Source: Deltaproteobacteria bacterium
Lineage (GTDB): Bacteria; Desulfobacterota; Desulfarculia; Adiutricales; JAGVGV01
Length of the DNA stretch: 43,718 nt
NCBI GenBank assembly: GCA_015233515.1
Contig: JADFXS010000007.1
Location: forward strand, 1 to 43,718
Direction of reading: 5' to 3'
A program made the position numbers and the translations under genes. The first letter of the stretch is position 1. Each line of letters opens with the position of its first letter. Below the pieces are notes generated by a model. It searched no databases. It was not told where the DNA came from and saw only the letters and a list, made by a program, of their open reading frames with translations. This document shows positions 1-8,360 of this stretch, one piece after another.

Positions 1-55
1 GGAAAAGCTCCCGCCTGGTATGGGGCAGGAACTGAGCTCCGACATAATAATCCAT
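1..55. repeat. 55-bp exact inverted copy of 4002-4056 at window edge
   Basis: Bases 1-55 are the perfect reverse complement of 4002-4056, which lies inside the RACo-like gene. Identity stops abruptly at base 56 (pairing with 4001). The block interrupts the methyltransferase reading frame just where its AdoMet-binding motif should begin. The two sequences appear to share a short microhomology around ATGGATTA, because the methyltransferase frame still encodes the expected Pro-Glu-Asn-Gly there. This looks like a chimeric read or assembly-graph overlap at a contig end. A real inverted duplication is the alternative. Confidence 0.9.
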
Positions 56-857
56 TCTCTGGACAACCGGCTTTGATAGGTATTTCAATCAAATTTTCCG
101 GGTAGGTCGCAAAGTGCGCTTCAGGATACCCTTTAGTGCTGATAGTCCATACTGATCGTTTATTTCTTCCGTTTTCTCCAAAAACCCTGAATGACCCTGT
201 TGAGTTTCCTTTGCCTTTGATTGGTTTGCTTATCGAACCACCATTCTTTGAATTATCTCCTTTTCGATAGGAACCAACATGGCACCACTTATGCGATTCG
301 AACTGCTGCTCAAAATAATACTTCTGAGATTTTGTGAAGAAGAATATGTATTCAAAATCTACCGTGAAACGGTCTTTCGTGCTCGAAGGCATGCAATTGG
401 GTTTGTGCCAGATCAGCGTGTTTCTGAGAATCCAGCCACGATTTACCATCTCTATCGCAAACCTGAAAGGGATCATGCAAAGGCTTTTTTGAGGCATTTC
501 TGTTGTTCGACCCCTCATCTGGCATCCACTCTTAGTGTGCCTGACTTTGGCTGACCGGCCTACGCCAGCGCCACCACTGGATGCATATGTGTCACCGAGG
601 TTGACCCAGCAAGTCCCGTCATCCCTGAGAACTCTCTTTACTTGGTCGGATACATTAAGCAGGTTTTTGATAAACTTATCTATTGTTGGCTCAAGTCCGA
701 TCTGACCTTTGACTTGGTAATCTCGAAGGTTCCAGTAAGGTGGAGAGGTTACTGTGCAATGAACAGATTTATCCGGCAGTCGCTTCAGACCTTCAAAGCA
801 GTCCATACAATAGATCTTATTTAGTTCAAGTTCTCCTTGGTTCAGGATTGGAATCAC
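46..857 (-). CDS. DNA methyltransferase (N4-cytosine or N6-adenine, beta class), 3' end missing
   Basis: This minus-strand frame opens at a GTG (857) and runs about 270 codons to the window edge without a stop. It carries the catalytic motif IV as SPPYW at residues 38-42, preceded by LKRLPDKSV. Later come WVNLGDTYA, LIWHKPNC and DFEYIFFFTKS, all typical of site-specific methyltransferases, and it ends in IPIKAGCPENG. In beta-class enzymes this last segment is followed directly by the AdoMet-binding DPFxGSG motif. Here the sequence instead switches to the inverted copy of 4002-4056, so the AdoMet motif is absent. SPPY rather than DPPY favours N4-cytosine methylation, but this is not decisive. 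The ATG at 806 would cut conserved N-terminal residues, so GTG is preferred. No restriction endonuclease partner is visible. Confidence 0.85.
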
Positions 858-865
858 CTCACACG

Positions 866-1009
866 TTAAGTGCGCTTTATCCAATTCTGCAAAGCCTCCT
901 CCAACGCTTTCCAGACTGCGCCTTCTTTCAGGCCAAGGCGCTGTCCTACTTTCTTCTTGAAGCTGTCGTATAGTATCTTGTCGATTGGCGCTGGGCGAGC
1001 GAGTGTCAT
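866..1009 (-). CDS. small hypothetical protein upstream of the methyltransferase
   Basis: This 47-codon frame from an ATG at 1009 ends 8 bases before the methyltransferase GTG. The frame stays open further upstream to a TTG at 1105, giving 79 codons. The C-terminal part (LYDSFKKKVGQRLGL followed by VWKALEEALQNWI) looks like two amphipathic helices joined by a turn, reminiscent of ribbon-helix-helix regulators. That is only an impression. There is no clear ribosome binding site before either start. Its position directly before a methyltransferase would suit a small control or partner protein, but the function is unknown. Confidence 0.4.
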   Translation of the reverse strand: MTLARPAPIDKILYDSFKKKVGQRLGLKEGAVWKALEEALQNWIKRT

Positions 1010-1154
1010 ACGTGGCAGGAGAGTCACGCTTGTATTTAAAGATTTATGTCCTTGAAGAGCGGTATTAAAAGCGTCCGGATATGTGGCGATGAGAGTGAGG
1101 TACAAATAAGGTACAGCGTCAAGGAAATTAGTTAATTAAGTTAAGTTTTACGCC

Positions 1155-1188
1155 AAAAAAATAAGCACCCACAAATCTGTAAGTGCTT
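1155..1188 (-). terminator. intrinsic terminator of tRNA-Pro
   Basis: On the minus strand, just after the tRNA 3' end, AAGCACTTACA and TGTGGGTGCTT form an 11-bp stem (two T-G wobbles) around a GATT loop. It is followed by ATTTTTTT. This is a textbook rho-independent terminator. Confidence 0.85.
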
Positions 1189-1200
1189 GAATTTAATCAA

Positions 1201-1277
1201 TGGTCGGGACGACTGGATTTGAACCAGCGACCCCCTGAACCCCATTCAGGTGCGCTACCAGGCTGCGCCACGTCCCG
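1201..1277 (-). tRNA. tRNA-Pro (anticodon GGG)
   Basis: This is a 77-nt cloverleaf on the minus strand. The acceptor stem is CGGGACG/CGTCCCG, with discriminator A and an encoded CCA (1201-1203). The D arm contains AGCCTGGTAGCGCAC. The anticodon stem CCTGA/TCAGG encloses loop ATGGGGT, giving anticodon GGG for proline CCC/CCU codons. The T arm is GCTGG-TTCAAAT-CCAGT. A strong terminator follows. No other tRNA is adjacent. Confidence 0.95.
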
Positions 1278-1542
1278 ACGGGCATGGTTATACACGGTCG
1301 ACTTGCCGGTGTCAAGCTTTAGGTGGCGCCATAATTACCGCCTTTGTTCTCTTTATGCGGTTAGGCGGTAGAAGCAAATTCGAATTTGGCTGTTTTTTGA
1401 CTATTCGGTAGGTGCGCGGCGACACTTTATGGCGCTAGACGCCAAATTTTGTCTCGTGTGGTTATTCAGTCCCGGTCATGGAGTGAAATGGCCTCACCGG
1501 CCGGAATGCCGTGTAATCCTTCGGCAATCTTCAGGTCACCAT

Positions 1543-1692
1543 TCAGGTGTTTTCCGGAGACGGCCAGTTCAGGCACAAAAAACGGACCAAATCAAGGCGT
1601 TGCCTCAGAGTCATGGAGAAATATAAAGGGGATTGAATCAAGGCCGCCAGGATGATACGCCTGAGCTTAATGTTGGGAGTATATGATGACAT
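1543..1692 (-). CDS. small hypothetical protein (49 aa)
   Basis: The ATG at 1692 is preceded at 8 bases by GAGGAG (1701-1706 on the minus strand), a good Shine-Dalgarno sequence. The 49-residue product is basic and moderately hydrophobic, with segments KLRRIILAALIQSPLYF and TLRQRLDLVRFL. No family is recognised. The frame stays open upstream to 1740, but the ribosome binding site favours 1692. It could be a real small protein, a remnant, or chance. The good ribosome binding site is the main support. Confidence 0.4.
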   Translation of the reverse strand: MSSYTPNIKLRRIILAALIQSPLYFSMTLRQRLDLVRFLCLNWPSPENT

Positions 1693-1964
1693 ATGGGACA
1701 CTCCTCTGTTAATGCTTAATAGAAGCAATATCGGGGCCAAAATGTCGTCCCAAGAACGGGCCGGCCACTCCTAACAAACGGCACCTCGAGGCCGTATCAG
1801 ATCGCCATAATCCACCGCGTGGGCCCGGCTCCCCCCACTGGGAAGACATGACTTCGATCTGTAAGGCAAATTTTGCCGAAACCCCTTGACATTGCATATT
1901 TTTTTAGGCGGTTTTGTCGATTCCGCGGTTATCGGATATAATGAACATGCAGGCGAGCGCATTT

Positions 1965-1982
1965 CCCGTAGCTTGCTACGGG
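1965..1982. repeat. REP-like palindrome, TT centre
   Basis: CCCGTAGC and GCTACGGG are perfect 8-bp arms around a TT centre. The surrounding sequence (AGGCGAGCGCATTT before it) resembles 32701-32725. It shares its design with the palindrome at 2033-2050 (arms CCCGYAGC/GCTRCGGG), so the two look like a REP pair. Confidence 0.65.
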
Positions 1983-2032
1983 GTTGGCGAGAAAAAAATT
2001 AAACGCGTCTGTTCCCTACATGTCGAAGATTA

Positions 2033-2050
2033 CCCGCAGCCCGCTGCGGG
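2033..2050. repeat. REP-like palindrome, CC centre
   Basis: CCCGCAGC and GCTGCGGG are perfect 8-bp arms around a CC centre. Short outer arms GAAG/CTTC (about 2025 and 2054) extend the symmetry. It lies 50 bases after the 1965-1982 palindrome and about 85 bases before the RACo-like start, so it could also affect the leader mRNA. Confidence 0.65.
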
Positions 2051-2135
2051 GAGCTTCAATTTAAATTGTTTTCCAAGGCTGGATGTCGGGGATCGATAAC
2101 CGGCCCTTTAGACAAAAGATTGGAACGAAAGGTTC

Positions 2136-4088
2136 ATGGCTATCCACAGAGTTCATTTTCTGCCCGACCAGATTACCATCGAAGTGCAAGACGGCGACAA
2201 CCTGCTTCAGGCGGCCATGCGGGCCGGCGTCCATATCAACGCCTCCTGCGGCGGCGACGGCGTCTGTGGCAAATGTCGGGTATTGTTGGAAACCGGAAAC
2301 CTGAATTCCCCGAAAACCGAACATATTTCCGTCGCGGATTACGAAACCGGCTACCGCCAGGCTTGTCAGGCCTGGGTCCATGGGGAGACGACCATCCGTA
2401 TTCCGGTGGAGTCCCAATTCGATCGCCGGGCTCTGACCCGTATCAGGCCGGATCACAATGCCTCGCGCCGGGCCAAGGAGATCGGCGTCGAACGATTGGC
2501 GGCCGAAGGCAAGTTCGACCCGCCGCTGGTCAAGAAGCTGGTCACCGTTCATCCTCCCCAAATCGGAGATAATATCAGCGATCTGACCCGGGTGATCAAG
2601 GCTTTGAAGAGCCAACATCACGTCGAACGGTTGGCCGTGGATTTCAATCTGATCAAAAAATTACCGGAAGTGATGCGCGATTGCGGCTTTGAGACGACCA
2701 TCACCCTGGCTTATCCCTCTTCCTACCTGAAGGAAGGGGAATCTTCCCGCATCAATTTGGCCGACATCCAGTGCGGCGATCATACGGGCGCCAACTTCGC
2801 GCTGGCCGTGGATGTGGGCACCACCACGATCTGGGTGGAACTTATCGATCTGAACTCCGGCCAGATCATGGACACCGCCGCGGATTTCAACCATCAGATC
2901 AGTTATGGCGAGGATGTCATCAGCCGGATCGTCTATGCCGGCAAGGATGACGGCTTGACCAAAATGCAGAACTTGGCGGTCTCCACCATAAACGGTCTAA
3001 TCGACCAGGTTTGCCTGCGTCAAAAAATCGACCGGGATGACATTGTTCTGATCACCGCCGCCGGAAACACCACTATGACCCAGCTTCTTTTAGGCGTTAA
3101 TCCCAAATATATCCGGCTGTCGCCTTACGTTCCCACCGCCAGCTACTATCCGCCGATCCGCGCCGTTAACTTAGGCTTGGCCGTCGGTCCGCACGTGAGC
3201 ATCAATGTCTTTCCGGCCGTGGCCAGTTACGTCGGCGGAGATATTGTGTCCGGGCTCCTGGCGGCGGAAATCCACCATCGGCCGGAGCTGACCCTGTATA
3301 TCGATCTGGGCACCAATGGGGAAATCGTGGTCGGCAACCAGGATTGGATGGTTTGCGCCGCTTGCAGCGCCGGCCCAGCCTTCGAGGGCGGCGGAGTCAG
3401 GTTCGGCATGAGAGCCACGGCCGGGGCCATCGAAGATTTCGCCATCAACCCGGACACGCTGGAGCCGATGATTCTGACCGTGGATATGAAAAAACCAAAA
3501 GGAATTTGCGGTTCCGGCTTGATCAACACCGTGGCCGGCCTGTTCGAAATGGGGGTTATTGACGAACGCGGCAAGTTCGAAAGAGGCTTAAGGACCGACC
3601 GGGTGAGGGAAGGAGATGAAGGTTGGGAATATGTGCTTGTCCGGGCCGATCAAAGTCAGGTCGGCCGGGATATCGTCCTGACCGAAGTGGATATCGATAA
3701 TCTGATTCGAGCCAAAGCGGCCATGTTCGCCGGTTACCAATGCCTGCTGGAAAGCGTGGGCCTGGCCATGACGGATTTGGAGCGGGTGATCATCGCCGGA
3801 GGATTCGGGAAATACATCAATCTGGAAAAATCCATCACCATCGGCTTGCTCCCCGAAGTGGACCTGAATAAGGTCACTTTCATCGGCAACGGCTCCCTGA
3901 TCGGCGCCCGACTGGCTTGCCTGTCCAACCATCTGCGGCTGGAAGTCATGGACATCGTGGCAAAAATGACCAGCTTCGAATTGTCCCAGGTCCGGGCTTA
4001 TATGGATTATTATGTCGGAGCTCAGTTCCTGCCCCATACCAGGCGGGAGCTTTTCCCCAGGGTTATGGAAAAGATAGGCCGAGTCTGA
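2136..4088 (+). CDS. RACo-like [2Fe-2S] ferredoxin / ASKHA ATPase (corrinoid reductive activator family, DUF4445)
   Basis: This 650-aa cytoplasmic protein has an N-terminal plant-type ferredoxin domain. The cluster ligands are C38, C44 and C47 (CGGDGVCGKC) and C77 (RQACQAW). A linker leads to a large ASKHA nucleotide-binding region with phosphate motifs AVDVGTTT (D226) and YIDLGTNGE (D390) and a C-terminal IIAGGFGKY adenosine motif. Family members use ATP hydrolysis to drive one-electron reduction of inactive Co(II) corrinoid to Co(I) in methyltransferase or CO-dehydrogenase pathways. The length is normal and the gene looks intact. GAAAGG precedes the ATG. No corrinoid protein or methyltransferase lies next to it, so its actual partner is unknown. 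Residues 623-641 are copied in inverted form at the window edge. Confidence 0.88.
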   Translation: MAIHRVHFLPDQITIEVQDGDNLLQAAMRAGVHINASCGGDGVCGKCRVLLETGNLNSPKTEHISVADYETGYRQACQAWVHGETTIRIPVESQFDRRALTRIRPDHNASRRAKEIGVERLAAEGKFDPPLVKKLVTVHPPQIGDNISDLTRVIKALKSQHHVERLAVDFNLIKKLPEVMRDCGFETTITLAYPSSYLKEGESSRINLADIQCGDHTGANFALAVDVGTTTIWVELIDLNSGQIMDTAADFNHQISYGEDVISRIVYAGKDDGLTKMQNLAVSTINGLIDQVCLRQKIDRDDIVLITAAGNTTMTQLLLGVNPKYIRLSPYVPTASYYPPIRAVNLGLAVGPHVSINVFPAVASYVGGDIVSGLLAAEIHHRPELTLYIDLGTNGEIVVGNQDWMVCAACSAGPAFEGGGVRFGMRATAGAIEDFAINPDTLEPMILTVDMKKPKGICGSGLINTVAGLFEMGVIDERGKFERGLRTDRVREGDEGWEYVLVRADQSQVGRDIVLTEVDIDNLIRAKAAMFAGYQCLLESVGLAMTDLERVIIAGGFGKYINLEKSITIGLLPEVDLNKVTFIGNGSLIGARLACLSNHLRLEVMDIVAKMTSFELSQVRAYMDYYVGAQFLPHTRRELFPRVMEKIGRV

Positions 4089-4257
4089 TCGACTGCAAAA
4101 TCCGGGTTTAACCAGGCCGGCGGATTGACCGCGAGGCAAATCGTTATATTGTCGTTTTGCGCCGATCCGTCTTAAAAAACATCGAGCGTGGCCTTGATAC
4201 AAGCAGGTCGGAACCTGGTCAGGGCTTATGAATATTATTTTAGGGAAGTAAAACATA

Positions 4258-7200
4258 ATGCCAGTCAGCCTCAATCCGCATTTCTGGCCCATCCGTAATA
4301 AATTGCTGCTATTGATTTTTCTGGCTTTCCTGCCGGCGGGCGGAATCATTGTCGTGGCTGATACAAATAACCGGGACGCCGAGATAGAGAATGTCACCAA
4401 CCAGGCTATTATTATAGTGCAAAGCCTGACCGCCCAGCAGGATCAAATCGCCGGCGGTACCAAGCAGATGCTCAGCACTCTGGCGCTGGTGTCCACGGTC
4501 GGCGCGCTTAACGCCGAAGCCTGCAACCGGCTTTTCAGCGACCTGCGGGAGCGGAACCCGATTTACTCAGTGATATTGGCCGCGACGCCCGATGGAAACG
4601 TTTTTGCCTCCTCCAAGCCGTTTGCTCCGGGATCGATCAATGTCGCCGACCGGAAATATTTCAAGGATGCCATAAATAACCAGGGTTTTTCCGCTGGAGA
4701 ATATATTGTCGATCGGGTCAGCGGCCTTCGATCATTCAATTTTGCCTATCCGGTGCTGGACGCGGCTAAAAAACTAAAGGCGATAGTCATCGCCGGTTTC
4801 AAGTTGGATGAATATGTCAATTATATACAAAAAGCGCGTCTACCCGATGGCTGTGTCATCATGCTCACGGATCATCAAGGAGTACGCTTGTATCCTTTAC
4901 CGGAAAATCGGGCTTCGGATTCAGGGCTATCCATGCCTTTTAATCCGTTTCAGCGTATTTCCGGAGAGCAGGCTCAGGGAACGTTCGAATGGCGGGGAGA
5001 TGACGGCATTCTTCGTCTTTATGTCTTCAGGCAGGTCCGCTTGAAGGAAAACATGCCGCCATACTTGTATGCCCTGGTTGGTATTCCCAGGGATAAGATA
5101 CTCCAGAAGGCGACCAAGACGGTGGTAGCCGATTTGGCTTTTCTGGGAATAGTGGCCTTACTCGCCATGCTTTTCGTCTTGATTCTATGTAAATCCATGA
5201 TCATCACCCCGATCAACAAGCTGGTAGCCGCGACCCAAAGATTCGGCGACGGCGAGATAGGCGTCCGCATCGGTTTGGCTCATGCTCGGGATGAGTTGGG
5301 TCAACTGGCCAAGTCTTTCGATGACATGGCCGCCTTGCTGGATTTACGGAACATTGAACGCCAAAACGCCGATGAGGCGCTGCGCGCCAGCGAGGAACGT
5401 TATCGCGATATTTTTGAAAATGCCGTGGAAGGTATTTTCCAAAGTTCTCTGGAAGGCCGGTTTCTGAACGTCAATTCCGCCATGGCCCGGATGTGCTTAT
5501 ATGATTCTCCGGCGGATATGATTTCCAGTATCACGGATATCGCCAGTCAATATTTTGTGAATCCGGAAGAACGGCGCCGGAAAAAAGACCTGGTCGAAAA
5601 ACTTGGCCGCTTGGACGGCTTCGTGGCCCAGGTGTATCGTAAAGACGGGACGAAAATTTGGACCCTGGAGAATACCCGGGCGGTTCGGACTGGACAAGAC
5701 CCGACCATTTACTATGAGGGCACCTGCCAGGACATTACCTGGAGGAAAGAAGCGGAGGAAGCTCTGACACAGGCCGAGGAGAGATACCGAAGCCTGTTCG
5801 AGAACGCCGTGGAAGGCATTTTTCAAAGTTCCCCGGATGGAAGGTTCCTGGCGGTGAATCCGGCCCTGGCCCGCATGGCTGGATATGATTCCCCCGAAGA
5901 TATGATAGTCGGTATTCAAGATATCAACCGGCAATTGTATGCGGATGCCTCGATCCGACCGAATGTCTTAAAGCAAATCGAGGAGCAAGGGATGGTCCGG
6001 GGACTGGAAGTCCAGTATAAACGTAAAGACGGCAGTATTTTTTGGGTCTCCATGTTCGGTCGGACGGTGCGGGATTCGGACGGCAAAAATCTTCGCATGG
6101 AAGGAATCGTCGAAGATATCACCATGCGAAAACGCGCGGGACTGATACAGTCGGTGCGCAGTAAGGTTTTGGAACAACTCTCCTCCTCGGGATCTATCGA
6201 TGATATTCTCGTCACCCTCATCAAGCATATCGAGGAAATCTGGCCCGGCCACCCGGCTTCCATATTGTTGCTGGACAAATCCGGCGAACATTTCATCAAT
6301 GGCGCGGCCATCGGTCTTCCTGATTTTTTCAATCAATCGACTAATGGGCTCAAGATCGGTCCCATGGTGGGTTCATGTGGAGCCGCGGCTTACGGGCGGC
6401 GAAGAGTTATTGTGAGCGATATCCAAAGTCATCCCAACTGGGAGTCGGCTCGAGACCTGGCTGAACGGGCCGGGGTGGCCGCGTGTTGGTCTGAGCCGAT
6501 ATTATCGTCCCGGGGCCAGGTTTTCGGCACATTCGCGGTCTATGCCAGGCATCCCATGGTTCCCGAAGAGGAAGACTTGCAGTTGCTGGAAGAAATCGCC
6601 CGCCTGGCCGGTCTGGTCATTGAACGCAGCCGGGCGGTGCGTGGCTTGGAAGAGCGCGAAAGCCGCCTGAGAACTTTAGGCGACAACTTGCCGGCCGGGG
6701 CGATTTGCCAGTTCACCCGTCGGGCTGACGGCCGGCTGGAGTGTACCTATGCCAGTGAAGGCATTGAATTGGTCACCGGCCTGCCGGCCAGTCAAATTTT
6801 ACAGGATGCCCGCATGTTATATAACTTGCTCGTCCCGGAGGATTACCAGCGGATTCTGCCGGATATCGAGGAATCATCTCTGACTCTTAAGGTGATCGAC
6901 GTTCAATGCCGCATACATAAACCGGATGGCGGGGAGAGATGGTTGAATCTGCGCTCCGCGCCGCGCCGAATAAAAAGCGGGGATATTATCTGGGACGCCT
7001 TGATAATCGACATCACCGAACAGAAAATCCTGGAACAGGAAAAACAAAGGTTGTTTGAACAAACCCAGCGCGATGCCCAGACCAAAGCCGATTTGTTAAA
7101 GGAAATAAACCACCGGGTCAAAAACAACCTGATCGCCATCATGGGGCTGCTTTTGAGTGAAAAACGTCACGCCCCCGCCGAAGGCCGCCTTTATGTGGAC

Positions 7201-7704
7201 AAGACCATCGATCATCTGATGTTGCTCATCGACGGACTGCTGCAAGTCCACCGGATACTGTCCGATTCCGAGTGGGCGCCCATGCCCTTGAGCGATCTGG
7301 CCCAAGGGATTATCGGCACGGTTCTCAACTCCCAACCCGGTGAGTGTCAAGCGGTCCTGGAGGTTCAACCGTCCAGCATTGAAGTCTCGCCGCGTCAAGC
7401 CAATAACCTGGCGCTGCTTTTCAACGAACTGGCCACCAACAGTCTTAAATACTCTATTACCCGGAAAGAAAAACTGAAAGTCACGGTGGGGATGGAAAAA
7501 AGGGACGACCTGATTTATCTCGAATACCGTGACAATGGACCCGGCTATCCGCCGGATGTCCTGGCCCTGGAAAGGCAGAACATAGGGATGTCCTTGATCC
7601 GCCAATTGATCACCGGGACTTTGCGCGGAACCTTGACACTGGCCAACTCCGGCGGCGCGGTGGCTTCCATGAGCATCAGAGCTGAAGAAATAAGTCGGAC
7701 GTAA
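4258..7704 (+). CDS. membrane sensor histidine kinase (Cache-HAMP-PAS-PAS-GAF-PAS-HisKA_2-HATPase)
   Basis: This 1148-aa inner-membrane kinase has transmembrane segments at about residues 15-34 and 292-312, enclosing a Cache-like periplasmic sensor. HAMP follows at about 313-370, two closely similar PAS domains at about 380-500 and 505-630, a GAF domain at about 635-790 and a third PAS at about 800-920. The transmitter is of the HisKA_2 type: EINHRVKNN places the phosphoacceptor at H952. The ATPase domain shows NELATNSLKYS, DNGPGYP and NIGMSLI. AGGGAAG lies 9 bases before the ATG. The next gene, 33 bases on, is a response regulator, its probable target. The two first PAS domains share ERYRxxFENAVEGIFQSS and look like an internal duplication. 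The ligand cannot be told from sequence. Confidence 0.93.
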   Translation: MPVSLNPHFWPIRNKLLLLIFLAFLPAGGIIVVADTNNRDAEIENVTNQAIIIVQSLTAQQDQIAGGTKQMLSTLALVSTVGALNAEACNRLFSDLRERNPIYSVILAATPDGNVFASSKPFAPGSINVADRKYFKDAINNQGFSAGEYIVDRVSGLRSFNFAYPVLDAAKKLKAIVIAGFKLDEYVNYIQKARLPDGCVIMLTDHQGVRLYPLPENRASDSGLSMPFNPFQRISGEQAQGTFEWRGDDGILRLYVFRQVRLKENMPPYLYALVGIPRDKILQKATKTVVADLAFLGIVALLAMLFVLILCKSMIITPINKLVAATQRFGDGEIGVRIGLAHARDELGQLAKSFDDMAALLDLRNIERQNADEALRASEERYRDIFENAVEGIFQSSLEGRFLNVNSAMARMCLYDSPADMISSITDIASQYFVNPEERRRKKDLVEKLGRLDGFVAQVYRKDGTKIWTLENTRAVRTGQDPTIYYEGTCQDITWRKEAEEALTQAEERYRSLFENAVEGIFQSSPDGRFLAVNPALARMAGYDSPEDMIVGIQDINRQLYADASIRPNVLKQIEEQGMVRGLEVQYKRKDGSIFWVSMFGRTVRDSDGKNLRMEGIVEDITMRKRAGLIQSVRSKVLEQLSSSGSIDDILVTLIKHIEEIWPGHPASILLLDKSGEHFINGAAIGLPDFFNQSTNGLKIGPMVGSCGAAAYGRRRVIVSDIQSHPNWESARDLAERAGVAACWSEPILSSRGQVFGTFAVYARHPMVPEEEDLQLLEEIARLAGLVIERSRAVRGLEERESRLRTLGDNLPAGAICQFTRRADGRLECTYASEGIELVTGLPASQILQDARMLYNLLVPEDYQRILPDIEESSLTLKVIDVQCRIHKPDGGERWLNLRSAPRRIKSGDIIWDALIIDITEQKILEQEKQRLFEQTQRDAQTKADLLKEINHRVKNNLIAIMGLLLSEKRHAPAEGRLYVDKTIDHLMLLIDGLLQVHRILSDSEWAPMPLSDLAQGIIGTVLNSQPGECQAVLEVQPSSIEVSPRQANNLALLFNELATNSLKYSITRKEKLKVTVGMEKRDDLIYLEYRDNGPGYPPDVLALERQNIGMSLIRQLITGTLRGTLTLANSGGAVASMSIRAEEISRT

Positions 7705-7737
7705 TTTTTTTTATACAGGAGATCGGCAGGGGACATA

Positions 7738-8355
7738 ATGGACACGATTAAACAATTGCGAGTGTTGATCGCGGATGACGAGGCTCTGGTCAGCGACGTG
7801 GTTCAATATTTGTTGGAACAGATTGGTCATAAGGTTGTAGGCCGGGCCACGGATGGACGCCAGGTGGTCGATCTGGTGCGGGACATCCAACCCGATATCG
7901 TCCTCATGGATATCCGGATGCCGGAAATAGACGGTTTGGAAGCTACTCGTCAGATACAGGCCGCCTGCCCGACTCCCGTGGTGTTGCTCACCGCCCACGA
8001 CGATCCGGAATTGGTGTCGCGAGCCAGTGAAGCCGGGGCCGGAGCATACTTGGTCAAACCGCCCAACGCCCGAGACATGCAACGGACCATGGTTATTGCC
8101 ATGGCTCGCTTTGCGGACCTCATGGAACTGCGCCGCCTGAACGCCGAATTGGAAAAGGCCTTGGCCAATGTCAAATTGTTGAGCGGGCTTCTGCCCATCT
8201 GCGCGTCATGCAAAAAAATCCGAGACGACCAGGGATATTGGACGCAAATAGAACAATATATCCAGGATCATTCACAAGCCGAGTTCAGTCATAGTATTTG
8301 TCCGGAATGCGCCATGAAATTGTATCCTGAATTCTACAAGCCCAAAACCAGGTGA
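7738..8355 (+). CDS. response regulator with C-terminal Cys-rich (putative zinc-binding) domain
   Basis: This 205-aa protein has a receiver domain with the acidic pair D13/D14, phosphoacceptor D58 (VLMDIRMPE), T85 and K107. A short helical linker (LRRLNAELEKALANVK) leads to a compact tail starting LLPICASCKKIRDDQGYW. The tail holds C155, C158, H185, C188 and C191, which could bind one metal ion. There is no DNA-binding or enzymatic output domain that I recognise. The same tail occurs in the regulators at 22515 and 23270. It lies directly after the HisKA_2 kinase and just before the ribonuclease gene, so it is likely phosphorylated by that kinase. How it signals onward is unknown. Confidence 0.92.
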   Translation: MDTIKQLRVLIADDEALVSDVVQYLLEQIGHKVVGRATDGRQVVDLVRDIQPDIVLMDIRMPEIDGLEATRQIQAACPTPVVLLTAHDDPELVSRASEAGAGAYLVKPPNARDMQRTMVIAMARFADLMELRRLNAELEKALANVKLLSGLLPICASCKKIRDDQGYWTQIEQYIQDHSQAEFSHSICPECAMKLYPEFYKPKTR

Positions 8356-8360
8356 TCGGC

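Larger units (their letters stand above)
1278..2135. other. gene-poor region between tRNA-Pro and the RACo-like gene
   Basis: About 860 bases hold only one weak small ORF candidate (1543-1692, minus) and two REP-like palindromes (1965-1982 and 2033-2050). Other open frames here are short and lack plausible start signals or recognisable composition. The promoters of tRNA-Pro (minus) and of the RACo-like gene (plus) must lie here, but no convincing -35/-10 pair was picked out. Confidence 0.6.

Noticed and set aside
279..554. Plus-strand 91-codon open frame
   Set aside because: It is antisense to the methyltransferase frame, whose minus-strand translation shows clear family motifs over the same bases.
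2061..2621. Minus-strand 186-codon open frame opposite the RACo-like gene
   Set aside because: It is antisense to the ferredoxin domain with its Cys ligands, so it is a shadow frame.
3588..4400. Minus-strand 270-codon open frame
   Set aside because: It spans the 3' end of the RACo-like gene, the gap and the start of the kinase gene on the opposite strand. It shows no family motif.
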